A DNA stretch of 64,000 nucleotides from Xanthobacteraceae bacterium. Its GTDB lineage: Bacteria > Pseudomonadota > Alphaproteobacteria > Rhizobiales > Xanthobacteraceae. The DNA lies in assembly GCA_019635585.1 (NCBI GenBank), contig JAHBZE010000001.1, positions 310,001 to 374,000 on the forward strand. The letters run 5' to 3'. Position 1 is the first letter of the stretch; each line of letters opens with the position of its first letter. Under the pieces are notes generated by a model. That model ran no database searches. It was given only the letters and a program-made list of their open reading frames with translations, and was not told the origin of the DNA. Below, one piece after another: positions 45,755 to 55,642 of the stretch. A program made the translations under genes and the position numbers.

Positions 45755-47188
45755 ATGGAACCTAAGAACTACATGAACTTTTCCGAACTCGGCTTGAGCC
45801 AGAAGGTGCTCTCAGCCGTCGAGGCCGCGGGGTATACGACCCCCACGCCGATCCAGGCGCAAGCCATTCCCGAAGTCCTGAAGCGCCGAGACGTACTCGG
45901 CATCGCGCAGACCGGAACCGGCAAGACCGCCGCCTTCACCCTCCCGATGATCACCATGCTCGAGCAAGGCCGCGCCCGCGCGCGCATGCCGCGTACGCTG
46001 ATCCTGGAGCCGACCCGCGAACTCGCGGCACAGGTCGAAGAGAGCTTCATCAAGTACGGCAAGAACCACAAGCTCTCGATCGCGTTGCTCATCGGCGGCG
46101 TCTCGTTCGACGACCAGGACGCGAAACTGATGCGCGGTGTGGACGTCTTGATCGCAACGCCGGGCCGGCTGCTCGATCATTTCGAGCGCGGGCGCCTGCT
46201 GCTCACCGGCGTCGAACTGCTCGTGATCGACGAAGCCGACCGCATGCTCGACATGGGTTTCATTCCTGACATCGAGCGCATCTGCAAGCTCGTTCCCTTC
46301 ACGCGGCAGACGCTGTTCTTCTCCGCGACCATGCCGCCGGAAATCCAGCGCATCACGAATACCTTCCTCAGCAATCCCGTTCAGATCGAAGTTGCGAAGC
46401 CAGCGAGCACTGCGACCAATGTCTCGCAGAAACTCGTGAGGACAGGCTCGAAGGATTTCGAAAAGCGCGATGTGCTGCGCAACCTGATCCGCGCGGCGGG
46501 CCATATCCAGAACGGCATCATCTTCTGCAACCGAAAACGGGACGTCGCGACCCTGCACAAATCGCTGGTGAAGCACGGCTTCAACGCAGCCGCCTTGCAC
46601 GGCGACATGGATCAGCGCGCACGCATGCTGGCGCTCGAATCCTTCCGCAACGGCGAAACCACCTTGCTGGTCGCTTCCGACGTCGCCGCGCGCGGTCTGG
46701 ACATCCCGGCGGTCAGCCACGTTTTCAATTTCGACGTGCCTTACCACGCGGAGGATTACGTCCACCGCATCGGCCGCACCGGCCGCGCCGGGCGCAGCGG
46801 CGAAGCCTTCACCCTCGTCTCGTCCGCCGACAAGAAATCGCTCGACGCGATCGAAAAGCTGATCGGCCAGAAGATCGAGTGGACCGGCGGCGAGCCCTCG
46901 CCGGTTGAACTTGAGTCTAGGAACACGGAAGTAACCGAGCCTCGCGAACCCCGCGAAGGCAAGCGCCGGGGGCGGCGCGGCGGCCGCAACCGCAAGCCGG
47001 AAAATCGCGTAAACGCGGCGGAAAAAACCGAAACCGCGCAAAATCCGCGCGAAGAACGTCCGGAACAGCCTGCGGAACGCGCGAAACAGCCCGCGCGGAC
47101 CCAGAATGGCATCTCCAGCGACGCCTCGCAGCTCCCTGCTTTCCTGCTCCGTCCGGTTGCCGGCAGGCGTACGGAACCCGCCGGTTGA
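45755..47188 (+). CDS. rhlE: DEAD-box RNA helicase, RhlE type
   Basis: 477 residues from the ATG at 45755 (another ATG at 45773 begins the conserved MNFSELGLSQ). Motifs in order: Q motif (GYTTPTPIQAQAIP), AQTGTGKTAAF, PTRELAAQ, DEADRMLDMGF, SAT, and HRIGRTGRAGR. A basic tail of about 90 residues (RRGRRGGRNRKPEN...) follows, typical of RNA-binding extensions. Unwinds RNA duplexes in decay or ribosome assembly. The upstream stretch of the open frame looks non-coding. Confidence 0.93.
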   Translation: MEPKNYMNFSELGLSQKVLSAVEAAGYTTPTPIQAQAIPEVLKRRDVLGIAQTGTGKTAAFTLPMITMLEQGRARARMPRTLILEPTRELAAQVEESFIKYGKNHKLSIALLIGGVSFDDQDAKLMRGVDVLIATPGRLLDHFERGRLLLTGVELLVIDEADRMLDMGFIPDIERICKLVPFTRQTLFFSATMPPEIQRITNTFLSNPVQIEVAKPASTATNVSQKLVRTGSKDFEKRDVLRNLIRAAGHIQNGIIFCNRKRDVATLHKSLVKHGFNAAALHGDMDQRARMLALESFRNGETTLLVASDVAARGLDIPAVSHVFNFDVPYHAEDYVHRIGRTGRAGRSGEAFTLVSSADKKSLDAIEKLIGQKIEWTGGEPSPVELESRNTEVTEPREPREGKRRGRRGGRNRKPENRVNAAEKTETAQNPREERPEQPAERAKQPARTQNGISSDASQLPAFLLRPVAGRRTEPAG

Positions 47189-47251
47189 GTCCCAACTATC
47201 TGCGAACAACTCGCAGATTTACCTCCCGTTCATGAAGCGAAACTAGATTAA

Positions 47252-47280
47252 GTCCTTAAAGGACCGCACTTTTCGCGGTC
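47252..47280. promoter_or_regulatory. Palindrome and hairpin upstream of the GGDEF gene
   Basis: GTCCTT-A-AAGGAC (47252-47264) is a perfect 13-base palindrome, overlapped by a second dyad GACCGC, seven bases, GCGGTC (47262-47280... wait-free reading: arms at 47262-47267 and 47275-47280). It lies in the 131-base gap between rhlE and the GGDEF gene and could be the rhlE terminator, an operator, or both; there is no T run. Confidence 0.4.
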
Positions 47281-47319
47281 ACAGGGCGCGCTTCCGCTTT
47301 ATGGGGCGCGAAATGGTTC

Positions 47320-48372
47320 ATGACGGCGAGCGAGGGAGAATTCGGCCGAACGATCGGTCTTGCCGAAGCCGCGCTTGATCGCATCAAGGCGCTGCGCCAT
47401 CCCGCAACGCCCCACAATTTCGAAATCTGGTACGACTACGCTTCCGGCCACAACACGGAACTGAACAACGCGATCAACGCGCTGCTCGAAGCCACCGGTA
47501 CCGTAACGACCGCACAGGCCGAAGAAATCTATCTCAAGTATTTTTCCGCCGCACGCATCGGCGAGCGCATCGACAAGGTCGGCACGCAGATCGCCGGCGA
47601 GATCGAGCAAGTCATGGCGATGATCGAAGCCTCGATCGGCACCGCCGACGACTATTCGAAGTCACTGGCCGGCGCGACCCAGAATATATCGCCCGACGGT
47701 GACCGCGAACAAATCCGCATGATCGTGGAAACGCTGGTCGAGGCGACCCGCGAGGTGGAAACCAAAAATCAGGTGATGCAGCAGCGCCTGAAGGATTCGC
47801 AGCAGGAAATCCGCGAGCTGCAGGAAAACCTCGAGGTCGTGCGCACGGAATCGCTCACCGATCCCCTGACCACGCTCTCAAACCGCAAGTTCTTCGACAA
47901 CACCTTCGAGCGGCTGATGAAGGAAGCCGCGACCGCGAACCAGCCGCTTTCCGTCATCCTGACCGACATCGACCATTTCAAGAAATTCAACGACACCTAC
48001 GGCCACCTGACCGGCGACCAGGTGCTGCGTCTCGTCGCGGTGTCACTCAAGCACAATGTCAAGGGCCAGGACATCGCCGCGCGCTACGGCGGCGAGGAAT
48101 TCGCCGTGGTGCTGCCGAACACCGCGCTCGAACAGGCCGTTACCGTTGCCGATCACATCCGCCGTGCGGTACAGAGCAAGGAACTGATGCGCCGCTCGAC
48201 CGGAGAAACGCTGGGCCGGGTTACGATTTCGCTCGGGGTTGCGACCTGGCGCAGGGGCGACGACGTCGCCTCGATCCTCGAGCGCGCAGATAGCTGTCTC
48301 TATGCAGCCAAGGCCGCGGGACGCAACTGCGTGATTGCGGAAAACGCGATCGAGAAAGCCAAGGTCGCCTGA
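47320..48372 (+). CDS. GGDEF-domain diguanylate cyclase
   Basis: 350 residues. The N-terminal about 180 are helical and coiled-coil-like (VETKNQVMQQRLKDSQQEIR) without a recognised sensor domain or membrane helix; the GGDEF domain follows (DPLTTLSNRKFFDN, ILTDIDHFKKFND, RYGGEEFAVVLP). The active site GGEEF is intact, so c-di-GMP synthesis is expected. Five residues before it the inhibitory site reads KGQD instead of RxxD, so product inhibition may be weak or absent. Single gene. Confidence 0.92.
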   Translation: MTASEGEFGRTIGLAEAALDRIKALRHPATPHNFEIWYDYASGHNTELNNAINALLEATGTVTTAQAEEIYLKYFSAARIGERIDKVGTQIAGEIEQVMAMIEASIGTADDYSKSLAGATQNISPDGDREQIRMIVETLVEATREVETKNQVMQQRLKDSQQEIRELQENLEVVRTESLTDPLTTLSNRKFFDNTFERLMKEAATANQPLSVILTDIDHFKKFNDTYGHLTGDQVLRLVAVSLKHNVKGQDIAARYGGEEFAVVLPNTALEQAVTVADHIRRAVQSKELMRRSTGETLGRVTISLGVATWRRGDDVASILERADSCLYAAKAAGRNCVIAENAIEKAKVA

Positions 48373-48373
48373 A

Positions 48374-48769
48374 CTAGCGGCGTTTCTTTTTCGCGGAATG
48401 AGGCTCCGGTTTCGGAGCCTGTTTCGTTTTCGGCTTTTTCTTACTGCCTGCCGCGCGCTCCGCCGCGCCGAATGCCTCGCGCGCAAAGGCCGCGAAGTCG
48501 TCCGGCTCGTCATAGAGCCGCTCGGGCAGCTTCCAGTAGGACAGCGCGATCTCGCGGACCTTCGCCGTGTAAATGAACGGCTCGGAGTTTTCCGCGGCGA
48601 GTTTCGGGATCGTGAGATCGTCGGCCTTGAGGTAAAGTTCGCCGCTCTGTTCGATCGCGAACATCATGCCGTCCGCGAAAACGCCGTGGCCGCCGAACAT
48701 GCGGCGAACGCTCACGCTTCCGAATTGACTGAAAAGCTCGCGGATGGATTCGGGATCGTCGAAGGCCAT
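48374..48769 (-). CDS. TfoX/Sxy N-terminal domain protein
   Basis: 131 residues. The TfoX_N pattern is clear: FSQFGSVSVRRMFGGHGVFADGMMFAI (about 13-39) and LYLKADD, YWKLPERLYDE. The C-terminal about 30 residues are a lysine-rich tail (KKKPKTKQAPK). The C-terminal TfoX domain needed for competence activation in gammaproteobacteria is absent, as is usual for this short class. Converges with the GGDEF gene. Confidence 0.9.
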   Translation of the reverse strand: MAFDDPESIRELFSQFGSVSVRRMFGGHGVFADGMMFAIEQSGELYLKADDLTIPKLAAENSEPFIYTAKVREIALSYWKLPERLYDEPDDFAAFAREAFGAAERAAGSKKKPKTKQAPKPEPHSAKKKRR

Positions 48770-48790
48770 GCGCGGTTACTTGAAACGCGC

Positions 48791-49171
48791 TCAGTGCGGC
48801 GCGTGTTCGGCCTTGGCCGGCGTGATCGAAACCGACTCGCCACAGCCGCAAGCGGAGGTTTCGTTCGGATTTTTGAACACGAACTTCGCGGACATCTTGT
48901 CGATGGTGAAATCCATCGTGGTGCCGAGCAAGAACAGCACGGCCTTCGGGTCGATTAAAACCTTGACGCCCTGCGTCTCGATCACCTCGTCGCCCTTCTC
49001 GACCGTTTCGGCGAGATCCATGGTGTAGGACATGCCGGCACAGCCGCCATTCTTTACGCCGACCCGCACGCCGGCGACCGGCTTGTCGGCGCGCGCAATC
49101 AGATCGCGGACGCGGGCCGCTGCGGCCTCGGTCACGGTCATCACGGCGGGTCTCGGGCGGGGTGCGTTCAT
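48791..49171 (-). CDS. sufA: A-type iron-sulfur carrier (SufA/IscA family)
   Basis: 126 residues. Begins after a proline-rich lead with VMTVTEAAAARVRDLI; the three conserved cysteines are in KNGGCAGMSY and ACGCGES, which bind the cluster. It passes iron-sulfur clusters from the SufBCD scaffold to target enzymes. It is the last gene of the suf run, 45 bases downstream of the DUF59 gene. Confidence 0.92.
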   Translation of the reverse strand: MNAPRPRPAVMTVTEAAAARVRDLIARADKPVAGVRVGVKNGGCAGMSYTMDLAETVEKGDEVIETQGVKVLIDPKAVLFLLGTTMDFTIDKMSAKFVFKNPNETSACGCGESVSITPAKAEHAPH

Positions 49172-49216
49172 GAGATCGACTCTAGAGGTCCCATTCTACC
49201 GATGAATTAAGTGGGG

Positions 49217-49594
49217 TCACCACAGGTTGAGCGCAACCCTGGCATCCTCTGACATGCGGCTCTGGTCCCAGGGCGGGTCGAACACGACCTTGACCTTCAC
49301 GGGGCCGACGCCCTGCACCGAGGAAATCGCGTTTTCGACCATGCCGGGAAGCTCGACGGCCGCCGGGCAATTCGGCGAGGTCAGGGTCATGTCGACCGCG
49401 ACAGTGCGGTCGTCGCCGATATCGACCTTGTAGATCAGGCCGAGCTCGTAAATATCGACCGGGATTTCCGGGTCATAGACGGTCTTCAACGCGCCCACGA
49501 TATCGTCGGTCAGACGCGCGAGTTCCTCCGGCGGTATCGCCGACTGGATCGCGGGGGCGTTTGGGGTCGCCTCGGGTCTGGTTTCTTCGCTCAT
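49217..49594 (-). CDS. SUF-associated DUF59/MIP18-family protein (SufT-like)
   Basis: 125 residues from the ATG at 49594. The DUF59 core has DIVGALKTVYDPEIPVDIYELGLI, DMTLTSPNCPAA (conserved cysteine) and VFDPPWDQSRMSEDARVALNLW. Such proteins help mature iron-sulfur enzymes. It sits between sufS and sufA as in many alphaproteobacterial suf operons. The open frame continues upstream but overlaps sufS out of frame. Confidence 0.9.
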   Translation of the reverse strand: MSEETRPEATPNAPAIQSAIPPEELARLTDDIVGALKTVYDPEIPVDIYELGLIYKVDIGDDRTVAVDMTLTSPNCPAAVELPGMVENAISSVQGVGPVKVKVVFDPPWDQSRMSEDARVALNLW

Positions 49595-49623
49595 GGTTTC
49601 AATTCTACACCAAAAACCGGCGG

Positions 49624-50862
49624 TTATGCGAACAGGTCCTGCGCCTTGCTTAACGCCTCGGCCAGCGCATCGACCTCTTCCTTCGTGTTGTAAAGCGCGA
49701 ACGACGCGCGGCAGGTCGCGGTGCAGCCATAGCGCTGCAACAGCGGCAGCGCGCAATGCGTGCCTGCGCGGACCGCGACGCCCTGCCGGTCGATTACGGT
49801 CGCGATGTCGTGGGGATGCGCGCCTTTCATCTCGAAAGAGAGGATCGCGCCCTTCTCTTTTGCGCGGCCATAGAACTTCAGGCTGTTGATGCGCGAAAGC
49901 TTTTCGGTCGCGTAATCGAGGAGCATCTTTTCGTGCGCGGCGATCTGCGCCGGATCGAACGACCTCACGTAATCGATCGCGGCACCCAGACCGACCGCGG
50001 GCACGATCGCGGGCGTGCCGGCCTCGAACTTATGCGGCGGTTCGCCATAAGTGACATTCGTTTCCGTCACCTCGCGGATCATCTCGCCGCCACCGAGGAA
50101 CGGCGGCAGACGCTCGAGCCACTCTTTCTTCGCGTACAAAACGCCGATGCCGGACGGACCGTAGAGCTTGTGGCCGGTGAAGACATAAAAATCGGCGTCG
50201 ATGTCCTGCACGTCGGGCGCGAGATGCACCGCGCCCTGACTGCCGTCGACCAGTACCGGAATGCCGCGCGCATGCGCGAGCCTGACTACCTCTTTCACCG
50301 GCACGATCGTACCGAGCGCATTCGACATCTGCGTGATCGCGACGATCTTGGTGCGCTTCGTGAGCAGCTTCTCGAATTCGTCGAGCAGGAAGTTGCCGTC
50401 CTCGTCGACCGGCGCCCACTTGATCACCGCGCCTTTGCGCTCGCGGTGATAGTGCCATGGCACGATGTTCGAGTGATGCTCCATGATCGAGAGCACGATT
50501 TCGTCGCCCTCGCCGATCTCCGCGAGGCCGAACGACGATGCGACCAGATTGATCGCCTCGGTCGCGTTCTTCACGAAGACGATTTCGGAGGCCGACTTCG
50601 CGTTCAGAAAGCCGCGTACCTTCTCGCGCGCGCCCTCATAAGCTTCGGTCGCGGCGTTCGCGAGAAAATGCAACCCGCGATGCACGTTCGCATATTCATG
50701 CTCATAGGCATGACGCATACGGTCCAGCACCTGCACCGGCTTCTGTGCGGACGCGGCGTTGTCGAGATAGACGAGCTTCTTGCCGTAAACTTCCTTGGAC
50801 AAAATCGGAAAGTCCGCGCGGACTTTCGCGACGTCGAAGGCAACTTTCGCGGGCGCGTTCAA
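49624..50862 (-). CDS. sufS: Cysteine desulfurase SufS (group II)
   Basis: 412 residues from a TTG at 50862. No ATG or GTG lies between the sufD stop and the conserved start VRADFPILSKEVYGKKLVYLD; the TTG is two bases after the sufD stop and gives the right length. PLP lysine in FTGHKLYGPSGIG (about 230), catalytic cysteine in RAGTHCALPLLQRYG (about 370), the group II pattern. Provides sulfur for the SufBCD scaffold. A partner SufE/SufU is not in the window. Confidence 0.92.
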   Translation of the reverse strand: MNAPAKVAFDVAKVRADFPILSKEVYGKKLVYLDNAASAQKPVQVLDRMRHAYEHEYANVHRGLHFLANAATEAYEGAREKVRGFLNAKSASEIVFVKNATEAINLVASSFGLAEIGEGDEIVLSIMEHHSNIVPWHYHRERKGAVIKWAPVDEDGNFLLDEFEKLLTKRTKIVAITQMSNALGTIVPVKEVVRLAHARGIPVLVDGSQGAVHLAPDVQDIDADFYVFTGHKLYGPSGIGVLYAKKEWLERLPPFLGGGEMIREVTETNVTYGEPPHKFEAGTPAIVPAVGLGAAIDYVRSFDPAQIAAHEKMLLDYATEKLSRINSLKFYGRAKEKGAILSFEMKGAHPHDIATVIDRQGVAVRAGTHCALPLLQRYGCTATCRASFALYNTKEEVDALAEALSKAQDLFA

Positions 50863-50864
50863 AA

Positions 50865-52181
50865 TCAGCCTCTGGCGGCGAGCCAGTGGCCCGCACGCTT
50901 CATCACCGCATCGCGGATTTTCTCGTTTTCGATGTTCTCGATCGCCTCGCCGAAGAAGGACTGGATCAGGAGGCTCTCGGCATCCTTCTTCGGAATGCCG
51001 CGTGCGCGGAGATAAAACAGGAGATCGTCGTCGAGCGCGCCGGTGGTCGCGCCGTGCGCGCATTGCACGTCGTCGGCGAAAATTTCGAGCTCGGGCTTGT
51101 TGTCCATCTCGGCATTTTCGCCGAGCAGGAGTGCCGCCGACATCATGCGGCCGTCGGTCTTCTGCGCGTCGGGACGGACCACGATCAAGCCCTGAAACAC
51201 GCCGCGGCTTTCGTCGTCGAGCACGGTCTTGAAGAGTTCGCGGCTCTCGCCGCCCGGCAGCGCGTGGTCGACTTCGAGTGTCATATCGGCGTGCTGCTTG
51301 CCGCGAAGAAGTGTCGCGCCGGAAATCAGCGCGCGCGCGTTCCTGCCGGAGTAAGCAAACGGCACGGTGTGACGCGAAACGGCGGCGCCGGTCGTCAGCG
51401 CGAAAGACTTGAACCGGCTGTCGGTGCCGATCGCACCAATCATCATGGAAAGATGGATCGCCTTGTCGCCTTCCGCCTGCACGCGCACGACATCAAGTTC
51501 GGCGTCGTCGGCAACCGAAAGCTGGAGGATCGTGTTGGTCTGATAGGCGACCGCGTCGGGACCGGCGTGCGATTGGAGAATCGTCGCTTGCGCCTTTTTG
51601 CCGACCTTCACGACCGCGCGGCCAAAGACGCTGACGGGCTTCGTGCCGGTGACGATGTGGCGAATATGGATCGGCTTCGTTACTTGCGCGCCGGCTGCCA
51701 CATCGATCACGACGCCATCGTTCAGCGCCGCGGTATTGAGCGCGAACACCGCGTCGTATTTGCCGGGGTTCAGGCCCGCGAGCAATTGCGGCAGCGTGGC
51801 ATCGTTCTTCAGCGCGTCGCCAAGCGTCGAAATCGTCAGGCCCTTTTCCAAACCTTTCAGATTCGAGAGTCCGGCAACGAAAGCGCCGTTGACGAAGGTG
51901 ATTTCGCGCGCGCCGACATTCGCAAGCACATCGCACTTCTTCGCTTCCGCGAGCGCAGCCGCATCCGGCTTGCCGGCAAGTGGCGCCATCTCGCGCAACA
52001 ACACGCGCAGGTCGGTGTATTTCCATTCCTCGACGCGGCGGTGCGGCAGGCCCTTCTCAGCGAAGAGCCGCAGCGCCTTCTCGCGCAAGGCACGCACCGG
52101 CTCCGCGCCCGGAAGCGCAGCGAGCGCGTCCGAATACTGCGTCTCGGCTGCCGTGCGCATCATTTTGACTTCAGCGTTCAC
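50865..52181 (-). CDS. sufD: Fe-S cluster assembly protein SufD
   Basis: 438 residues from a GTG at 52181 with SD gagga seven bases away. N-terminal helical part (RRVEEWKYTDLRVLLREM), then the right-handed beta-helix with QSHAGPDAVAYQTNTILQLS and ALISGATLLRGKQHADMTLE, and the C-terminal SufB/D core HGATTGALDDDLLFYLRARGI. Partner of SufB in the SufBC2D scaffold. Ends two bases before sufS. Confidence 0.95.
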   Translation of the reverse strand: MNAEVKMMRTAAETQYSDALAALPGAEPVRALREKALRLFAEKGLPHRRVEEWKYTDLRVLLREMAPLAGKPDAAALAEAKKCDVLANVGAREITFVNGAFVAGLSNLKGLEKGLTISTLGDALKNDATLPQLLAGLNPGKYDAVFALNTAALNDGVVIDVAAGAQVTKPIHIRHIVTGTKPVSVFGRAVVKVGKKAQATILQSHAGPDAVAYQTNTILQLSVADDAELDVVRVQAEGDKAIHLSMMIGAIGTDSRFKSFALTTGAAVSRHTVPFAYSGRNARALISGATLLRGKQHADMTLEVDHALPGGESRELFKTVLDDESRGVFQGLIVVRPDAQKTDGRMMSAALLLGENAEMDNKPELEIFADDVQCAHGATTGALDDDLLFYLRARGIPKKDAESLLIQSFFGEAIENIENEKIRDAVMKRAGHWLAARG

Positions 52182-52192
52182 TTCTAAATCCT

Positions 52193-52945
52193 CTAGGCCG
52201 CGTTTTCGTAACCGGCGTAGCCCTTGGCTTCGAGTTCATGTGCGAGTTCCGGCCCGCCGGTCCGCACGATCTTGCCGCGCGCCATCACATGCACGACGTC
52301 CGGCACGATGTGATCGAGCAGGCGCTGGTAGTGCGTGATCACGAGGAAGCCGCGGTTCTTCGCGCGCAGGCGGTTCACGCCGTCGGCGACGATTTTCAGC
52401 GCGTCGATGTCGAGACCGGAGTCTGTCTCATCGAGCACGCACATCTTCGGCTCAAGAAGCGCCATCTGGAGAATTTCGTTGCGCTTCTTCTCGCCGCCGG
52501 AGAAGCCGACGTTCACGGGACGCTTCAGCATATCGTCCTTGATGTTCAGTTCCTTTGCGCGCTCGCGCACGAGGCGCAGGAAGTCCGGCGTGGAAAGCTC
52601 TTCCTCGCCGCGCTTCTTTCGGACCGAGTTCACCGCGGTGCGCAGGAAGGTCATCGAAGCGACGCCCGGAATCTCGATCGGATACTGGAACGCGAGAAAG
52701 AGGCCCTTGGCCGCGCGCTCGTCGGGCTCCAGCACGAGCAAGTCTTCGCCGTCGAGCGTCGCGGAGCCGCCGGTGACTTCGTAGTCATCTTTGCCGGCCA
52801 GCACATAAGAGAGCGTCGACTTGCCGGAGCCGTTCGGCCCCATGATCGCGTGCACCTCGCCCGCATTCACTTTCAGATCGAGGCCGCGAAGAATTTCCTT
52901 TTCTTCGACCCGTGCATGGAGATCTTTTACTTCTAGCAACGCCAT
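52193..52945 (-). CDS. sufC: Fe-S cluster assembly ATPase SufC
   Basis: 250 residues from the ATG at 52945. Walker [10 protein letters not shown], signature [11 protein letters not shown], Walker [13 protein letters not shown], switch [13 protein letters not shown]-type ATPase that drives shape changes of SufB-SufD during cluster formation. Its ATG lies one base after the sufB stop, showing coupled translation. Confidence 0.96.
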   Translation of the reverse strand: MALLEVKDLHARVEEKEILRGLDLKVNAGEVHAIMGPNGSGKSTLSYVLAGKDDYEVTGGSATLDGEDLLVLEPDERAAKGLFLAFQYPIEIPGVASMTFLRTAVNSVRKKRGEEELSTPDFLRLVRERAKELNIKDDMLKRPVNVGFSGGEKKRNEILQMALLEPKMCVLDETDSGLDIDALKIVADGVNRLRAKNRGFLVITHYQRLLDHIVPDVVHVMARGKIVRTGGPELAHELEAKGYAGYENAA

Positions 52946-52946
52946 T

Positions 52947-54431
52947 TTAACCCACGCTTCCTTCGAGAGAGATTGCAATCAGTTTCTGCGCTTCCACCGC
53001 GAATTCCATCGGCAGGTGTTGCAGCACGTCCTTGACGAAGCCGTTGACGACGAGCGCCACCGCCTCCTCCGCCGACAGCCCGCGCTGGCGGCAGTAAAAC
53101 AACATGTCGTCGGAAATCTTCGAGGTGGTCGCTTCGTGTTCAAACACGGCGGACGAATTCTTGGCCTCGATATACGGCGTCGTGTGCGCGCCGCACTTGT
53201 CGCCGATGAGCAACGAGTCGCAGTTCGTGAAGTTGCGCGCGTTCGAAGCCTTGCGGTGCGCGGACACTTGCCCGCGATAGGTGTTCTGCGAAATGCCGGC
53301 GGCGATGCCTTTGGAGATGATGCGGCTCGACGTGTTCTTGCCGAGATGGATCATCTTGGTGCCGCTATCGACCTGCTGGTGGCCGTTCGAAATCGCGATC
53401 GAGTAGAACTCGCCCTGCGAATTGTCGCCGCGTAAAATGCAGCTCGGATATTTCCAGGTGATCGCAGACCCGGTCTCGACCTGCGTCCAGGAAATCTTCG
53501 AGCCATTGCCGCGGCAGTCGCCGCGCTTGGTCACGAAGTTATAGACGCCGCCCTTGCCTTCCGAGTCTCCCGGATACCAGTTCTGCACGGTCGAATATTT
53601 GATCTCGGCGTTGTCGAGCGCGACCAGTTCGACGACCGCCGCGTGCAACTGGTTCTCGTCGCGCGACGGCGCGGTGCAGCCTTCGAGATAGCTCACATAG
53701 GCACCCTCGTCGGCGATGATCAGGGTCCGCTCGAACTGGCCGGTCTGCTTCTCGTTGATCCGGAAATAGGTCGACAACTCCATCGGACAGCGCACGCCCT
53801 TCGGCACATAAACGAAGGAGCCGTCGGAGAACACCGCAGAGTTCAGCGTCGCGAAGAAATTATCCGTGACCGGCACGACCGAACCGAGATACTTCTTCAC
53901 GAGATCGGGATGCTCGCGGATCGCTTCCGAGATCGACATGAAGAGGACGCCAGCCTTCTTCAGTTCTTCCTTGAAGGTCGTGACCACGGAAACCGAGTCG
54001 AACACAGCATCGACCGCGACCTTGGAATAAACGCGGTTCTCTTCGGCGACGCCCGCGAGGATTTCCTGTTCCTGCAGCGGAATGCCGAGCTTCTTGTAGG
54101 TTTCGAGAATTTCCGGATCGAGTTCGTCGAGCGACTTCGGCCCGGCCTGCTTCTTCGGCGCCGCGTAATAATAAAGGTCCTGATAGTCGATCTTCTGGTA
54201 GTGGACGCGCGCCCACTCGGGCTCCTGCATCGTCTTCCAGCGGCGGAACGCCTCGAGACGCCATTCGAGCATCCATTCCGGCTCGTTCTTCTTCGCCGAA
54301 ATGAAGCGCACGGTGCTCTCGTCGAGCCCCTTCGGCGCCTTCTCGACTTCGATCTTGGTTTCGAAGCCGTATTTGTATTGATCGACGTCGATCGACTTGA
54401 CGCGTTCGACCGTCTCCTGGACTGCAGGCAT
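52947..54431 (-). CDS. sufB: Fe-S cluster assembly scaffold SufB
   Basis: 494 residues. The N-terminal region contains [16 protein letters not shown]; the beta-helix includes [20 protein letters not shown], where the conserved cysteine implicated in cluster building lies; the C-terminus has [20 protein letters not shown], matching the SufB heme/iron-binding end. Main scaffold of the SUF system. Downstream of the cysteine desulfurase gene by 38 bases. Confidence 0.96.
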   Translation of the reverse strand: MPAVQETVERVKSIDVDQYKYGFETKIEVEKAPKGLDESTVRFISAKKNEPEWMLEWRLEAFRRWKTMQEPEWARVHYQKIDYQDLYYYAAPKKQAGPKSLDELDPEILETYKKLGIPLQEQEILAGVAEENRVYSKVAVDAVFDSVSVVTTFKEELKKAGVLFMSISEAIREHPDLVKKYLGSVVPVTDNFFATLNSAVFSDGSFVYVPKGVRCPMELSTYFRINEKQTGQFERTLIIADEGAYVSYLEGCTAPSRDENQLHAAVVELVALDNAEIKYSTVQNWYPGDSEGKGGVYNFVTKRGDCRGNGSKISWTQVETGSAITWKYPSCILRGDNSQGEFYSIAISNGHQQVDSGTKMIHLGKNTSSRIISKGIAAGISQNTYRGQVSAHRKASNARNFTNCDSLLIGDKCGAHTTPYIEAKNSSAVFEHEATTSKISDDMLFYCRQRGLSAEEAVALVVNGFVKDVLQHLPMEFAVEAQKLIAISLEGSVG

Positions 54432-54469
54432 TCACTACTCCATCCGCCGCGCGAGCGACTTGATTTTTA

Positions 54470-55639
54470 TCAGGCGGCTCGCGCGCCGCTCTTCTTCAGT
54501 GACGTATAAACCTTGGACCAGACGTTCAGGAACTGAATCACGTCCGCGTCCGTCGTATTCCAGCCGGTGCTCACACGCATGGCGCAGCGGCCAATTTCGG
54601 AAGTGACGCCCATCGCCTGCAAGGTCGGCGACGCCGCCGACTTGCCCGATGAACAGGCAGAACCCGCCGAGATCGCGACCCCGTCGAGATCGAGCGCGAT
54701 CAAGGCGGTTTCGGCAGCCACGCCGGGGGCGGCGAAGAACGTCGTATTCGGCAGCCTTGCTGCGCGGTCGCCGAAAATCACGGCATCTTTGGCAATCGAA
54801 CGAATGCCTTCTTCTATCTTTGCGCGCAGCGCGCCGAGGCGTGAGCCTTCCGGCGTCAGCGTTTGTCCTGCTTCGGTCGCAGCGGCTGCGAAGCCCGCAA
54901 TCGCGGCAACACTCTCCGTGCCCTGCCTGCGCCCGCGCTCCTGCCCGCCACCGCGCATGATCGCAGGAAGCCGCGTGTCTCGATGTGCGCTGACCACCGC
55001 GCCGATCCCTTGCGGGCCGCCGAGTTTGTGCGAGGTGATCGAAACGAGATCCGCGCCGCTCTCGCGCAGGTCGAATGGAATTTTTCCAATCACCTGCACG
55101 GCGTCGGAATGGAACACGCCGTCATGCGCGTGAACGATGTCTGCGATTGCGCGCAGCGGCTGCAACACGCCGGTTTCGTTATTCGCCGCCATGACGGAGA
55201 CAAAAGCGCGTCGGCCTTCCTTTTTATGCTTCGCGAGCGCGGCTTCGAGCGCACCCAGTACGATCACGCCGTTCGCGTCCACCGGCACATATTCAATCTG
55301 CTCTTGCTTGAAACTGCCGCCCGCGCGCACCGCCGGGTGTTCGACATCCGAAAGCAGAAGCACATCGAAGCGAGACGGCTTGCCCGCGAGTTCCATCTCG
55401 GGCGAGAGCACGGTCGCGTTCGATTCGGTCGCGCCGCTCGTGAAAAAGATCGCTTCCGGCTCCGCGCCGATCAGCACCGCGATCTGGTGCCGCGCGTCCT
55501 CGACGATCGCGCGCGCCGCACGGCCCTCGGTATGCACCGAGGACGCATTGGCGGGCGCCAGCATGACGGCAGCAATCGCCTCCTTGGCGGAAGCGCGCGG
55601 CAGGCTCGTCGCGTTATAGTCGAGATAAACCCGGACCAT
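54470..55639 (-). CDS. Second cysteine desulfurase (NifS/IscS-like, group I)
   Basis: 389 residues from the ATG at 55639 (a GTG one codon earlier is possible). Begins MVRVYLDYNATSLPRASAKE. PLP lysine in SITSHKLGGPQGIGAVVS (about 205); catalytic loop with ISAGSACSSGKSAASPTLQA (about 325-345), the flexible group I type. It is the first gene of the suf run, so this operon encodes two classes of desulfurase. In many alphaproteobacteria this gene is found here, often behind an Rrf2 regulator, which is absent. Confidence 0.92.
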   Translation of the reverse strand: MVRVYLDYNATSLPRASAKEAIAAVMLAPANASSVHTEGRAARAIVEDARHQIAVLIGAEPEAIFFTSGATESNATVLSPEMELAGKPSRFDVLLLSDVEHPAVRAGGSFKQEQIEYVPVDANGVIVLGALEAALAKHKKEGRRAFVSVMAANNETGVLQPLRAIADIVHAHDGVFHSDAVQVIGKIPFDLRESGADLVSITSHKLGGPQGIGAVVSAHRDTRLPAIMRGGGQERGRRQGTESVAAIAGFAAAATEAGQTLTPEGSRLGALRAKIEEGIRSIAKDAVIFGDRAARLPNTTFFAAPGVAAETALIALDLDGVAISAGSACSSGKSAASPTLQAMGVTSEIGRCAMRVSTGWNTTDADVIQFLNVWSKVYTSLKKSGARAA

Positions 55640-55642
55640 CAC

